Source: Methylococcaceae bacterium (GTDB lineage Bacteria > Pseudomonadota > Gammaproteobacteria > Methylococcales > Methylomonadaceae). Taken from it: a DNA stretch of 6,840 nt. Positions 1-6,465 of the stretch are shown here, piece by piece. The DNA lies in NCBI GenBank assembly GCA_009925045.1, contig RFQK01000087.1:1-6840 (forward strand), in the 5' to 3' direction. Both the position numbers and the translations under genes were made by a program. The notes under the pieces were generated by a model that was given only the letters and a program-made list of their open reading frames with translations, searched no databases and was not told where the DNA came from. Every line of letters starts with the position of its first letter. The stretch's first letter is position 1.

Positions 1-888
1 GGTAATCTCACCTTGTTTAAACTGTTCTAAAGCCTTGACCCGAGCGCCCTGACTCTTATCGCCATGTAAGGCGGCACTGCGCACACCGTCATGCATTAAT
101 TGTTTAACCAGACGATCAGCACCGTGTTTGGTTCGTACAAACACCAACACCTGCTTCCAATGTCCATTACCAATCAAAAATGATAATAACTCACGTTTAT
201 TCTCACGCTTAATCGGATAAATAAGCTGCGAGACGGTATCAGCAGCCGCATTTCGACGTGCAACGGCAATTTCCACGGGATTATTCAAGATTTCACTGGC
301 CAATTGCACGATATCCGCGCCATAGGTCGCAGAGAAAAACAAATTCTGACGACGTGGCGGCAATGCTTTCATGACCCGACGAATATCACGAATAAAGCCC
401 ATATCCAGCATGCGATCCGCTTCATCCAGCACAAAATACTGAACCTGGCTCAAATCCACACATTGCTGCTGCATCAAGTCTAATAAACGACCCGGTGTAG
501 CGACCACGATATCGGTACCGCGTTCGAGTTTTTGAATTTGCGGCTTAATACTGACCCCACCAAAAATGGCTTCAGCAAAAAACGGTAAATGCCGACCATA
601 ATTTTGCACGCTTTCATAGACTTGCAAACACAGTTCTCGAGTAGGCGTCAGAATCAGAGCCCGCACCGGACGCGGTCGGCGGGGAATTTGCTGTTGCTGT
701 AGCAAATGCAACAAAGGCAAAGTAAATCCAGCCGTTTTGCCAGTGCCGGTCTGGGCACCGGCCATGACGTCACGACCGTTTAAAATTTCTGGAATTGCTT
801 GAGCTTGAATCGGGGTGGGTGTTTGATACCCTTGTTCGGCGACCGCGTTGAGTAATTCTGCGGACAAGCCGAGATCAGAAAAGTGCAT
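1..888 (-). CDS. rhlE: RhlE-type DEAD-box ATP-dependent RNA helicase, 3' end outside window
   Basis: Only the first 296 residues are visible; the frame stays open to the left edge, so the end of the second RecA domain and the C-terminal tail are missing. I translated it by hand from the ATG at 886-888. Superfamily 2 DEAD-box motifs occur in order: a Q motif (GYQTPTPIQ, residues 20-28), Walker A (AQTGTGKT, 45-52), PTREL (82-86), GG (110-111), TPGR (131-134), DEAD (155-158), SAT (186-188), and the start of the C-terminal helicase domain (VLVFVRTK about 247-254, HGDKSQ about 275-280). The N-terminus ([21 protein letters not shown]) closely resembles RhlE rather than SrmB, DbpA or CsdA. The family unwinds short RNA duplexes with ATP in the cytoplasm and acts in ribosome assembly and RNA turnover. 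It lies 7 nt after rapA and has no room for its own promoter, so it is probably co-transcribed. DEAD-box identity is certain; the RhlE subtype is likely. Confidence 0.93.
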   Translation of the reverse strand, partial: MHFSDLGLSAELLNAVAEQGYQTPTPIQAQAIPEILNGRDVMAGAQTGTGKTAGFTLPLLHLLQQQQIPRRPRPVRALILTPTRELCLQVYESVQNYGRHLPFFAEAIFGGVSIKPQIQKLERGTDIVVATPGRLLDLMQQQCVDLSQVQYFVLDEADRMLDMGFIRDIRRVMKALPPRRQNLFFSATYGADIVQLASEILNNPVEIAVARRNAAADTVSQLIYPIKRENKRELLSFLIGNGHWKQVLVFVRTKHGADRLVKQLMHDGVRSAALHGDKSQGARVKALEQFKQGEIT

Positions 889-893
889 GTAAA

Positions 894-898
894 TCCTA
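894..898 (-). promoter_or_regulatory. Ribosome binding site of the rhlE-like helicase, overlapping the rapA stop
   Basis: Read on the minus strand, the motif TAGGA begins with the TAG stop codon of rapA (896-898) and sits 5 nt before the helicase ATG (886-888). A ribosome terminating on rapA therefore covers the helicase start signal, the arrangement expected for translational coupling. The motif is a short Shine-Dalgarno match, so independent initiation may be modest. Confidence 0.6.
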
Positions 899-3658
899 AG
901 TAGTAATAATGAATCGCACTGCATCCAGACGCAATTGAGCTTCCTGAATACTTTCGTGCGCTAGCATGGTCATTTCTTTCAATTGCTCAATCTCGTGATC
1001 CTTAATACTGGGGTTCACTTTTTTCAAACGGACCATACGTTTGATTTCAGCCGTCATCACCCCAATCATCAGCTTGGCGGCTGAAGCGATAACAGCTTGC
1101 ATTTCCTGATGAGCCGCTTGTTCAGCTTGTTTAATCAAGGCCTGAATCAGACCGCGCTGGCTATTTAAAAACTGCGCAATCTGTACTTTATCAAAAGGAT
1201 TCTCAACCTCTTGCAAAGCCTCGTGACTAATCAGCGTGCTGAGATTTTTTCCTTGGGGATCAATCAGAATACGCAAAGGCGTATGCGGTAAAAAGCGGCC
1301 AATTTGTAATTCAGCAGGCGCGCTGCATTCCACAACAAACAAAAGTTCCAGTAAAAACTGACCCGCTTTAAGTTGCTGATGTTTAACCACACTCACAGCG
1401 GCATTACCGGTTTCACTGGATAAAACCAGATCCATGGCCGACAACACCATAGGATGTTCAGCGCTTAAAAACTGCATGTCTTCCCGTGCCAAAGCAATAT
1501 CACGATTCACGGTGACGGTTAAACCGTCATCTGAAAGCATGGGAAAATGGGCGATGCGCAAATTCTCACTGGGCCAGAGAATATGGCAGTCACGAGAATG
1601 ATATTCCACATCGACACCGTAACAGTCAAACATAGCCTCCATGAATGGCCACAAACTGCCATCGTTTTCCTGAGTCTGAATATGACTGACTAATTCCGCC
1701 GCCTGTTCATGACGACAAGAATTCAATTCCAGCAATAAATCCCTTCCTTTGTGTAATTCTTCAGCCACTTGTTGATTCAGTTGACGGGTCGTCGCAAGCA
1801 AGTCAGCAAACGCATCGGCATCCGTCTCATCTAGAATTTGTGGCCATTGTGCCCCCAAGGCTTTGACTACCTGAGCCGCTCCGTCACAATTATGCCGGAA
1901 GGCGTTGAGACCTTCGTCATACCAACGGAATAAGCGATGCTGACGACTATTTTCGATATACGGAATATGCAATTGGATCACGTGCTTTTGGCCGATACGA
2001 TCCAGACGGCCAATGCGTTGTTGCAATAAATCGGGATTGTCTGGCAGATCAAACAAAATCAGATGGCGCACAAACTGAAAATTACGCCCTTCACTGCCGA
2101 TTTCAGAGCACAGCAACACTTGCGCCCGACTCTCATCATCGGCAAAAAAAGCCGCAGCCCGATCGCGTTCGATGATGCTCATCCCTTCATGAAACATAGC
2201 GGCAGCATGGCCGATATGCTGACGCAAAAGCTGCTCCAGCTTCACCACGGTTTCAGCCCGCTTACAGATGAGTAAAGCCTTTTCATCGCCCAAGGTTTTC
2301 AAAGTTTCAACCAGCCACTGCAAATAAGGACTTTTGGCTAAATCTTTTGACTCTTCAGCGTTCAGCGCATAGGCATGACGTTCACGATCAGGGAAACCTT
2401 GCACGGTTTGCCGTGAATTGCGGAATAAAATGCGTCCGGTACCGTGATGATCTAACAGCAGTTTAATGATTTCATCACGGGCAGAACTGCCCAAATCATT
2501 GACCTGGACTAACAGTTTCTCAACATTATCATTCTTTAACAAAGCCTCTAAACCAGCCAGCTGATCATCATCCAAAATATCGCCATTGATCAAGGCTCTA
2601 GCCAGATGGGCTACGGGTTCGAATTGCTTTTCATCGGCCACAAACTGTTGAAATTCATAAAAACGATCCGAATCCAGCAACCGCAGACGCGCAAAATGGC
2701 TTTCTTTACCCAGTTGTTCGGGTGTAGCAGTCAGCAGAATCAGACCAGGACTGGAAAAAGCCAATTGCTCAACAAACAGATAATCGGCACTCGGGGCCTG
2801 TTCTGACCATTCCAGATGATGGGCTTCATCAACAACCACCAAGTCCCAACCTGCATCAACGGCTTGTTGTTGCCTATCCGGATAATCGGCAAAGAATTTT
2901 TGACTGGCTAATACCAATTGCTCGGTCAAAAACGGATTCTCTTCCTCACTGCTCACACAACGGCTTTCATCAAAAATACTGAAGCGCAAACTAAAGCGAC
3001 GCCGCATTTCCACCAGCCATTGGTGTAATAAACTGTCTGGCACCAGAATCAGAATCCGACGACTTAGATTATTGATTAAGCGATGCTGAATAATCAGCCC
3101 TGCCTCAATGGTTTTACCCAAACCCACCTCATCAGCCAGCATCAAACGCGGTGCTGGACGGTTAGCTGATTGATGAGCAATATACAACTGATGGGGAATC
3201 AAAGCAGCACGGGCACCTTGCAAGCCTTTCACCGGCGATTGCTGATGCTGTTGTTGACGTTGCCAGGTTTGGTAGCGCAATTGATACCAACTGGTCGGAT
3301 CAAACTGACCGGTAAATAAACGATCCTGAGGTTTATTAAACTGAATATGGTGGTTCAGCTCCATTTCATCAATTTGTTGAAGATGTCCGTCTTCATCCAA
3401 ACCAATATAGGTTAATAAACCCTGATTTTCCTGAACATGCTCAACCGTGATTTTGATAAATTCCGTCGACTCAATTTCATCACCTTCATTAAACCGCACC
3501 CGAGTTAAGGGAGCATTGTCTTTGGCATAGACACGGCGATCACCAGTGGCCAGGTATAAAACAGTGACGCGGTTGAATTCAAGCTCCAGAATCATACCCA
3601 AACCGAGTTCGGTTTCGGTGTTACTAATCCAGCGTTGTCCGGGAATAAAATCGTTCAT
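896..3658 (-). CDS. rapA: RNA polymerase-associated ATPase RapA (HepA), Swi2/Snf2 family
   Basis: RapA binds core RNA polymerase and uses ATP to recycle enzyme stalled after transcription. The 920-residue product aligns by eye with E. coli RapA along its whole length. The N-terminal Tudor-like region begins with [15 protein letters not shown] (7-21). The Snf2 ATPase has Walker A DEVGLGKT (176-183), DEAH box VDEAHH (about 276-281) and motif III TAT (310-312). The C-terminal helicase lobe has [18 protein letters not shown] (489-506), [12 protein letters not shown] (518-529) and [12 protein letters not shown] (546-557). The RapA-specific C-terminal domain follows and ends [11 protein letters not shown]. 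It is about 45 residues shorter than E. coli RapA (968), mainly because a roughly 40-residue linker is missing near residues 428-448. I chose the ATG at 3656-3658 because [10 protein letters not shown] matches the E. coli N-terminus in length; an in-frame TTG at 3665-3667 would add three residues. Neither start has a clear Shine-Dalgarno sequence. The gene follows yccA across a terminator and leads into the helicase gene. Confidence 0.96.
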   Translation of the reverse strand: MNDFIPGQRWISNTETELGLGMILELEFNRVTVLYLATGDRRVYAKDNAPLTRVRFNEGDEIESTEFIKITVEHVQENQGLLTYIGLDEDGHLQQIDEMELNHHIQFNKPQDRLFTGQFDPTSWYQLRYQTWQRQQQHQQSPVKGLQGARAALIPHQLYIAHQSANRPAPRLMLADEVGLGKTIEAGLIIQHRLINNLSRRILILVPDSLLHQWLVEMRRRFSLRFSIFDESRCVSSEEENPFLTEQLVLASQKFFADYPDRQQQAVDAGWDLVVVDEAHHLEWSEQAPSADYLFVEQLAFSSPGLILLTATPEQLGKESHFARLRLLDSDRFYEFQQFVADEKQFEPVAHLARALINGDILDDDQLAGLEALLKNDNVEKLLVQVNDLGSSARDEIIKLLLDHHGTGRILFRNSRQTVQGFPDRERHAYALNAEESKDLAKSPYLQWLVETLKTLGDEKALLICKRAETVVKLEQLLRQHIGHAAAMFHEGMSIIERDRAAAFFADDESRAQVLLCSEIGSEGRNFQFVRHLILFDLPDNPDLLQQRIGRLDRIGQKHVIQLHIPYIENSRQHRLFRWYDEGLNAFRHNCDGAAQVVKALGAQWPQILDETDADAFADLLATTRQLNQQVAEELHKGRDLLLELNSCRHEQAAELVSHIQTQENDGSLWPFMEAMFDCYGVDVEYHSRDCHILWPSENLRIAHFPMLSDDGLTVTVNRDIALAREDMQFLSAEHPMVLSAMDLVLSSETGNAAVSVVKHQQLKAGQFLLELLFVVECSAPAELQIGRFLPHTPLRILIDPQGKNLSTLISHEALQEVENPFDKVQIAQFLNSQRGLIQALIKQAEQAAHQEMQAVIASAAKLMIGVMTAEIKRMVRLKKVNPSIKDHEIEQLKEMTMLAHESIQEAQLRLDAVRFIITT

Positions 3659-3682
3659 CAGAATCAATCAAAAAAAAGCGAT

Positions 3683-3715
3683 AAAAAAACGGTGATAGCA
3701 GGCTACCACCGTTTT
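3683..3715 (-). terminator. Rho-independent terminator downstream of yccA
   Basis: On the minus strand, AAAACGGTGGTAG (3715-3703) pairs with CTATCACCGTTTT (3698-3686) to give a 13-bp stem with one G-U pair and a 4-nt CCTG loop. A run of seven T follows (3689-3683). It starts about 28 nt after the yccA stop codon (3743-3745). On the plus strand the stem is followed by only TTTTG, and no plus-strand gene ends here, so the minus orientation is the functional one. It lies about 25 nt before the rapA ATG. Confidence 0.88.
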
Positions 3716-3742
3716 GCTAATTAGGTTTAGGGCAAGGTGTGA

Positions 3743-4411
3743 TCAGTCATCACCTGCAAACACACCCAGTAATTGCAATAGGCTGGTAAACAGATTAAAG
3801 ATTGATACATACAAAGACAGCGTCGCCAGAATATAGTTGGTTTCACCGCCATTGATAATTTCGCTGGTTTGCAACAGTATCATGCCGCACATCAGCACGA
3901 TAAACATTGCGGCAACACCCAGTGATAATGCGGGCAAAGAAAACAAAATAGCGGCCAATCCGGCAAAGAAAGCTACCCAGATGCCTGTCATTAAAAATGC
4001 AGTCAAAAAGCTAAAGTCTTTACGCGTAGTCAGCGCATAGAACGACAATCCTAAGAAAGTCACGCCAGTACCGCCTAAGGCCATAATAATCAGTTCATGG
4101 CCATTGCTGAAAACTTTGAGGTACATATTCAGAATTGGCCCTAAGGTCATGCCCATAAATCCGGTCAGGGCAAACACAAAAACCAAACCCAAGGCACTGT
4201 TGCTAAAACGATTCGTTAAAAACAGCAAACCAAAATAAGTCACTAAGGTAATGACCATACCCGGATGTGGCAAATCCATGACCATAGCAGCACCGGCAGT
4301 GGCTGCGCTGAACAATAAAGTCATCGCCAACAATAGATAGGTATTTCTGACCACTTTGTTGGTTGCCAGCGTATGTGAATCTGAACGGACGGTAACAGTA
4401 TTTAAACGCAT
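3743..4411 (-). CDS. yccA: YccA-type Bax inhibitor-1 (TMBIM) family inner-membrane protein
   Basis: The 222-residue product matches E. coli YccA in length and motifs. Shared blocks include THKVLRNTY-like ATNKVVRNTYLLL (16-28), the GPILNMYL segment (91-98), the LTTRKDFSFL loop (127-136) and the C-terminal family signature GGETNYI..SLYVS..N (about 188-206). About seven hydrophobic segments are visible, roughly at 24-46, 51-68, 73-99, 106-126, 134-157, 162-181 and 196-217; there is no cleavable signal peptide. E. coli YccA is a substrate and modulator of the FtsH membrane protease; I infer the same role here. The two aspartates that form the pH-sensing pair in Bacillus subtilis YetJ and eukaryotic relatives correspond to Q181 and S203, so the calcium-leak mechanism of those proteins is unlikely. 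AGGAGG at 4419-4424, 7 nt before the ATG, fixes the start. A terminator follows, and a possible promoter lies 38 nt upstream. Confidence 0.93.
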   Translation of the reverse strand: MRLNTVTVRSDSHTLATNKVVRNTYLLLAMTLLFSAATAGAAMVMDLPHPGMVITLVTYFGLLFLTNRFSNSALGLVFVFALTGFMGMTLGPILNMYLKVFSNGHELIIMALGGTGVTFLGLSFYALTTRKDFSFLTAFLMTGIWVAFFAGLAAILFSLPALSLGVAAMFIVLMCGMILLQTSEIINGGETNYILATLSLYVSIFNLFTSLLQLLGVFAGDD

Positions 4412-4418
4412 ATAATAT

Positions 4419-4424
4419 CCTCCT
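4419..4424 (-). promoter_or_regulatory. Strong ribosome binding site of yccA
   Basis: AGGAGG on the minus strand, 7 nt before the yccA ATG (4409-4411), is a consensus Shine-Dalgarno sequence. It is the best one in the window and contrasts with rapA and the haemoglobin gene, which have none that is clear. Confidence 0.85.
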
Positions 4425-4448
4425 GGACATAAGATTTTGTACTCGCCT

Positions 4449-4454
4449 AGTATA
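4449..4454 (-). promoter_or_regulatory. Candidate -10 element for yccA
   Basis: TATACT on the minus strand matches the sigma-70 -10 consensus at 5 of 6 positions and lies 38 nt upstream of the yccA start, giving a leader of about 30 nt. No good -35 hexamer is found 16-18 bp further upstream; the region is AT-rich (TTATTTTTGGG) and only loosely similar to TTGACA. The element sits within the 76-bp divergent region shared with the haemoglobin gene, and the opposite strand reads TATACC at nearly the same place. Confidence 0.4.
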
Positions 4455-4487
4455 CCGGACTCTACCCAAAAATAATCTGCTTAAGCC

Positions 4488-4871
4488 ATGACCGAAACTA
4501 CACCATACCAACTCATGGGGGGTGAACCAGCATTACGCAGCTTGGTTGATCGCTTCTATTTTTATATGGATATCCTCCCGGAAGCACAAGGCATACGTGA
4601 TATGCACGCTGAAAACCTGAATGGGGCCAAAGATAAATTATTCAAGTTCCTCTCCGGCTGGCTAGGCGGACCCAATCTATTTATCGAAGAATACGGCCAT
4701 CCTATGCTGCGCTATCGCCATCTACCCTTCAAAATTGGTCCGGCAGAACGCGACCAGTGGATGATGTGTATGAACCGCGCCCTCACTGAAATCGAAATGA
4801 GTCAGGCGCTACGCGCCCAAGTTAAACAAGCTTTGGGACAACTGGCCACCCATATGATCAATGTCGAGTGA
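4488..4871 (+). CDS. Group II truncated haemoglobin (trHbO-like)
   Basis: This 127-residue cytoplasmic haem protein belongs to the 2-over-2 globins. Group II members bind O2 or NO and are linked to oxygen handling, redox chemistry or nitrosative-stress protection; the ligand role here is not shown by sequence. Visible hallmarks are the GGE start of helix A (11-13), tyrosine B10 (Y24 in VDRFYFYMD), the SGWLGGP turn (56-62), the YGHPMLRYRHLPF segment with the proximal histidine F8 (H78), and tryptophan G8 (W91 in ERDQWMMCM), which marks group II. Length is normal for the family. The ATG at 4488 is preferred over the in-frame ATG at 4515 because the family begins a few residues before the GGE motif. 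There is no clear Shine-Dalgarno sequence before it. The 3' end overlaps the next gene by 11 nt, so the two are very probably one transcript. Confidence 0.94.
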   Translation: MTETTPYQLMGGEPALRSLVDRFYFYMDILPEAQGIRDMHAENLNGAKDKLFKFLSGWLGGPNLFIEEYGHPMLRYRHLPFKIGPAERDQWMMCMNRALTEIEMSQALRAQVKQALGQLATHMINVE

Positions 4872-5580
4872 ATACCTGATTCGTCGCAGTGCCCGGGCTA
4901 AACGTCTGCGCATCGTCGTTAAAGCCGATCGCGTCGAACTGGTTGCCCCCATGCGCATGCCCGAAAGCCTGATTCATCAATTCGCGCTCGCCCAACAAGA
5001 CTGGATACGCCAGGCGCGGCAAAGAGTTCAGGCTAAAAGCCAGAACGCTGTGCAAGGTTTCGCGCCAGAAGAATATGTCGATGGGGTAACCCTGCCTTTT
5101 CAGAATCAGGAACTGGTGATACGGCTTGGCGTACACCCGCGAAAACGCTTGCGTATAGAAGGCATCAACAGGACGACATTGTTGATTAATCTGCCTGAAA
5201 CCCTGCACGGAGCGCCTCGCCAACAGGCCATTCGTGGGGCACTCGAGAAATGGTTTAAGCAACAAGCTCAATTTCAGGTCAGCGAAATCGTCGATCAGCA
5301 CGCCCCTCGTTTTGGCCTTCAGCCGCGTAGCATCCGCATCAAAACCCAAAGAAGTCGCTGGGGCAGTTGCGGACCGCATAATGACATCAACCTGAATTGG
5401 CTACTGATGCTCGCCCCTGCGGCAACGCTGGAATACGTGGTGGTGCATGAACTCTGCCACATCCGCCATAAAAATCATTCTCCAGCTTTTTGGCAGCTGG
5501 TCGCCCAGCATTTGCCCGATTACCAGCAAGCAAGACAATGGTTAAAACACAACGGGCAACGATTAATGCAAGGGCTATAA
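4861..5580 (+). CDS. YgjP/DUF45-type zinc metallopeptidase
   Basis: The 239-residue product has the YgjP-like (DUF45, WLM/SprT-like gluzincin) layout. An N-terminal beta-rich region carries RRSARAKRLRIVV (8-20) and RVELVAP (24-30). A basic middle follows, then the family block KTQRSRWGSC (161-170), NLNWLL (178-182), and the zinc motif HELCH (196-200) with a third probable ligand at H206 in KNHSPAFW. H196 and H200 should bind zinc and E197 should be the catalytic base. No signal peptide or membrane segment is seen, so it is cytoplasmic. E. coli YgjP has been linked to UTP pyrophosphatase activity, so the natural substrate is uncertain; the sequence only supports a metal-dependent hydrolase. 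The ATG at 4861 lies inside the end of the haemoglobin gene in another frame and has only a weak ribosome binding site, so coupled translation is likely. No convincing terminator follows. Confidence 0.9.
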   Translation: MSSEYLIRRSARAKRLRIVVKADRVELVAPMRMPESLIHQFALAQQDWIRQARQRVQAKSQNAVQGFAPEEYVDGVTLPFQNQELVIRLGVHPRKRLRIEGINRTTLLINLPETLHGAPRQQAIRGALEKWFKQQAQFQVSEIVDQHAPRFGLQPRSIRIKTQRSRWGSCGPHNDINLNWLLMLAPAATLEYVVVHELCHIRHKNHSPAFWQLVAQHLPDYQQARQWLKHNGQRLMQGL

Positions 5581-5590
5581 ACTGGTTTAG

Positions 5591-5704
5591 CTATTTTGAT
5601 TGTTTGTAAGGTTTCGGCTTGGATTCAACCGACGCAGGTGTGGCATTGGCAAGACCGTCCAGGCTGGCGTTTGGCTTGGCCCTAAGCCTGCATCTAAGCG
5701 GAAT
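5591..5704 (-). pseudogene. Possible decayed C-terminal coding tail
   Basis: In the 180-bp gap between the metallopeptidase and the next gene, one minus-strand frame is open for 37 codons after a TGA (5705-5707) and ends at TAG (5591-5593). It has no ATG, GTG or TTG start. The translation looks like the basic, low-complexity end of a real protein, finishing ASVESKPKPYKQSK, and the stretch is more GC-rich than its flanks. I do not recognise the family. It may be the last remnant of a gene whose front was deleted, or a chance open frame; such length alone is not significant. Confidence 0.2.
5614..5632. other. Small imperfect hairpin
   Basis: TCGGCTTG and CAACCGA pair around a GATT loop, giving seven base pairs with one bulged C. 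Neither strand has a T-run after the stem, so it is not a standard terminator. It could lie in the 3' region of the metallopeptidase message or be chance. Confidence 0.25.
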
Positions 5705-5708
5705 TCAT

Positions 5709-5716
5709 TATAAAAT
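5709..5716 (+). promoter_or_regulatory. Candidate -10 region for the MCFSA membrane-protein gene
   Basis: TATAAAAT contains two overlapping good -10 matches (TATAAA and TAAAAT) about 45-50 nt before the ATG at 5761, within an AT-rich stretch. No recognisable -35 hexamer lies 16-18 bp upstream. Two direct copies of CTAAGC (5682-5687 and 5694-5699), spaced exactly 12 bp apart, fall where a -35 or an activator site would be. Confidence 0.28.
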
Positions 5717-5749
5717 ACCCCACTTAAACTTGGATTTTTAAATTTTACT

Positions 5750-5754
5750 AGGGA
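5750..5754 (+). promoter_or_regulatory. Ribosome binding site of the MCFSA membrane-protein gene
   Basis: AGGGA ends 6 nt before the ATG at 5761. The match is moderate but well spaced, and it supports the start that leaves cysteine as the second residue. Confidence 0.55.
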
Positions 5755-5760
5755 AAAACT

Positions 5761-6465
5761 ATGTGTTTTAGTGCCAATATGTCGCTCGGTTTGGGTGTAG
5801 CAGGCTTTGTTGCTTCAGCCATCACCTACGCGGATAAAAGTGAAAACCAATGGGTCAGACTAGCTCGCGCTTATGCCATTTTTCACTTCTCGTTAATGGA
5901 ATTGATTCAATATTTTGCCTATCCAGTCGCTGATCAATGCGGCTTCGGCACCAATGCCCTGCTCAGCGAACTTTCCACTTATCACATAGATTTACAGGCT
6001 TTCGCCATTATGCCGGCTCTGGCCACCTACTCTACCGACAAAAAAGCCCTGCAAAAAGCCTTCTTCATAGGCAGTTTATTGAGTAGCAGTTTTATCATTT
6101 TCAGCTTCCTGCCCCGCGAATGGCAGCTGTTTGGGATTGACGCCAATTTCATTGGCGACAAAGTCGGCTGTTTATTTAAAGGCATTTATCACATTGGTTA
6201 CGCGATTCCCAGCGCCTTTGGCTTACTCGTCACCCATGGTTCCTTATTCGGACTAGCAATCAGTGGCTTTGTCTGGAAAAACAACTGGCGCATAGCCAGC
6301 TATCATTTTGTGATGGCGATATTTACCCTGTTTGTCCCGCAATGGTTTTTTGGCGTGAGTACGGGTGAAGCCGCGGCGATGTATTGCTTTTACTCCATCC
6401 CGATTACCGCCAGCTTTATGCCAGTCTTTAAACGAATTTTTACCCCGCCGGCTTTGCTGGCATAA
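5761..6465 (+). CDS. Uncharacterised polytopic membrane protein with N-terminal MCFSA motif
   Basis: I do not know a function for this 234-residue protein. It is strongly hydrophobic, with about six or seven likely membrane segments near 7-23, 38-55, 77-91, 100-117, 143-167, 181-200 and 203-222. It starts MCFSANMSLG; an N-terminal MCFSA or MCxS motif followed by a membrane helix recurs in several uncharacterised bacterial membrane-protein families (I recall DUF6629 as one, but the assignment is untested). Polar residues within or next to membrane segments stand out: E47 and Q50 in MELIQYF, H75 and Q79 in HIDLQAF, H144 in GIYHIGYAIP, and the PQWFFG block (193-198). Cysteines are at 2, 60, 137 and 209. 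Its own ribosome binding site and a 180-bp upstream gap suggest a separate transcription unit. Its last 26 bp overlap the convergent frame on the other strand. Confidence 0.85.
   Translation: MCFSANMSLGLGVAGFVASAITYADKSENQWVRLARAYAIFHFSLMELIQYFAYPVADQCGFGTNALLSELSTYHIDLQAFAIMPALATYSTDKKALQKAFFIGSLLSSSFIIFSFLPREWQLFGIDANFIGDKVGCLFKGIYHIGYAIPSAFGLLVTHGSLFGLAISGFVWKNNWRIASYHFVMAIFTLFVPQWFFGVSTGEAAAMYCFYSIPITASFMPVFKRIFTPPALLA

Noticed and set aside
2063..2806. Two plus-strand frames of 66-70 codons inside rapA.
   Set aside because: Both are antisense to well-conserved RapA sequence and have no start signal or recognisable product.
4203..4511. Minus-strand open frame crossing the yccA start and the haemoglobin start.
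   Set aside because: It overlaps the first part of yccA in another frame and spans the divergent promoter region; its cysteine-, arginine- and tyrosine-rich translation is typical of a frame shadow.
4858..5379. Long minus-strand open frame (173 codons) opposite the metallopeptidase gene.
   Set aside because: It is antisense to a gene with a clear HELCH motif and family blocks; its translation has no recognisable domain and no ribosome binding site was found. It is a shadow frame.
5574..5590. AT-rich inverted repeat around the metallopeptidase stop, considered as a terminator.
   Set aside because: The pairing region TAAAC/GTTTA leaves a loop of only two bases, and the following sequence TATTTTGATTG is not a clean T-run.
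6447..6461. Hairpin GCCGGC-TTT-GCTGGC in the convergent overlap, considered as a shared terminator.
   Set aside because: The stem is only six pairs with a wobble (a mismatch on the other strand), and no T-run follows it in either direction.
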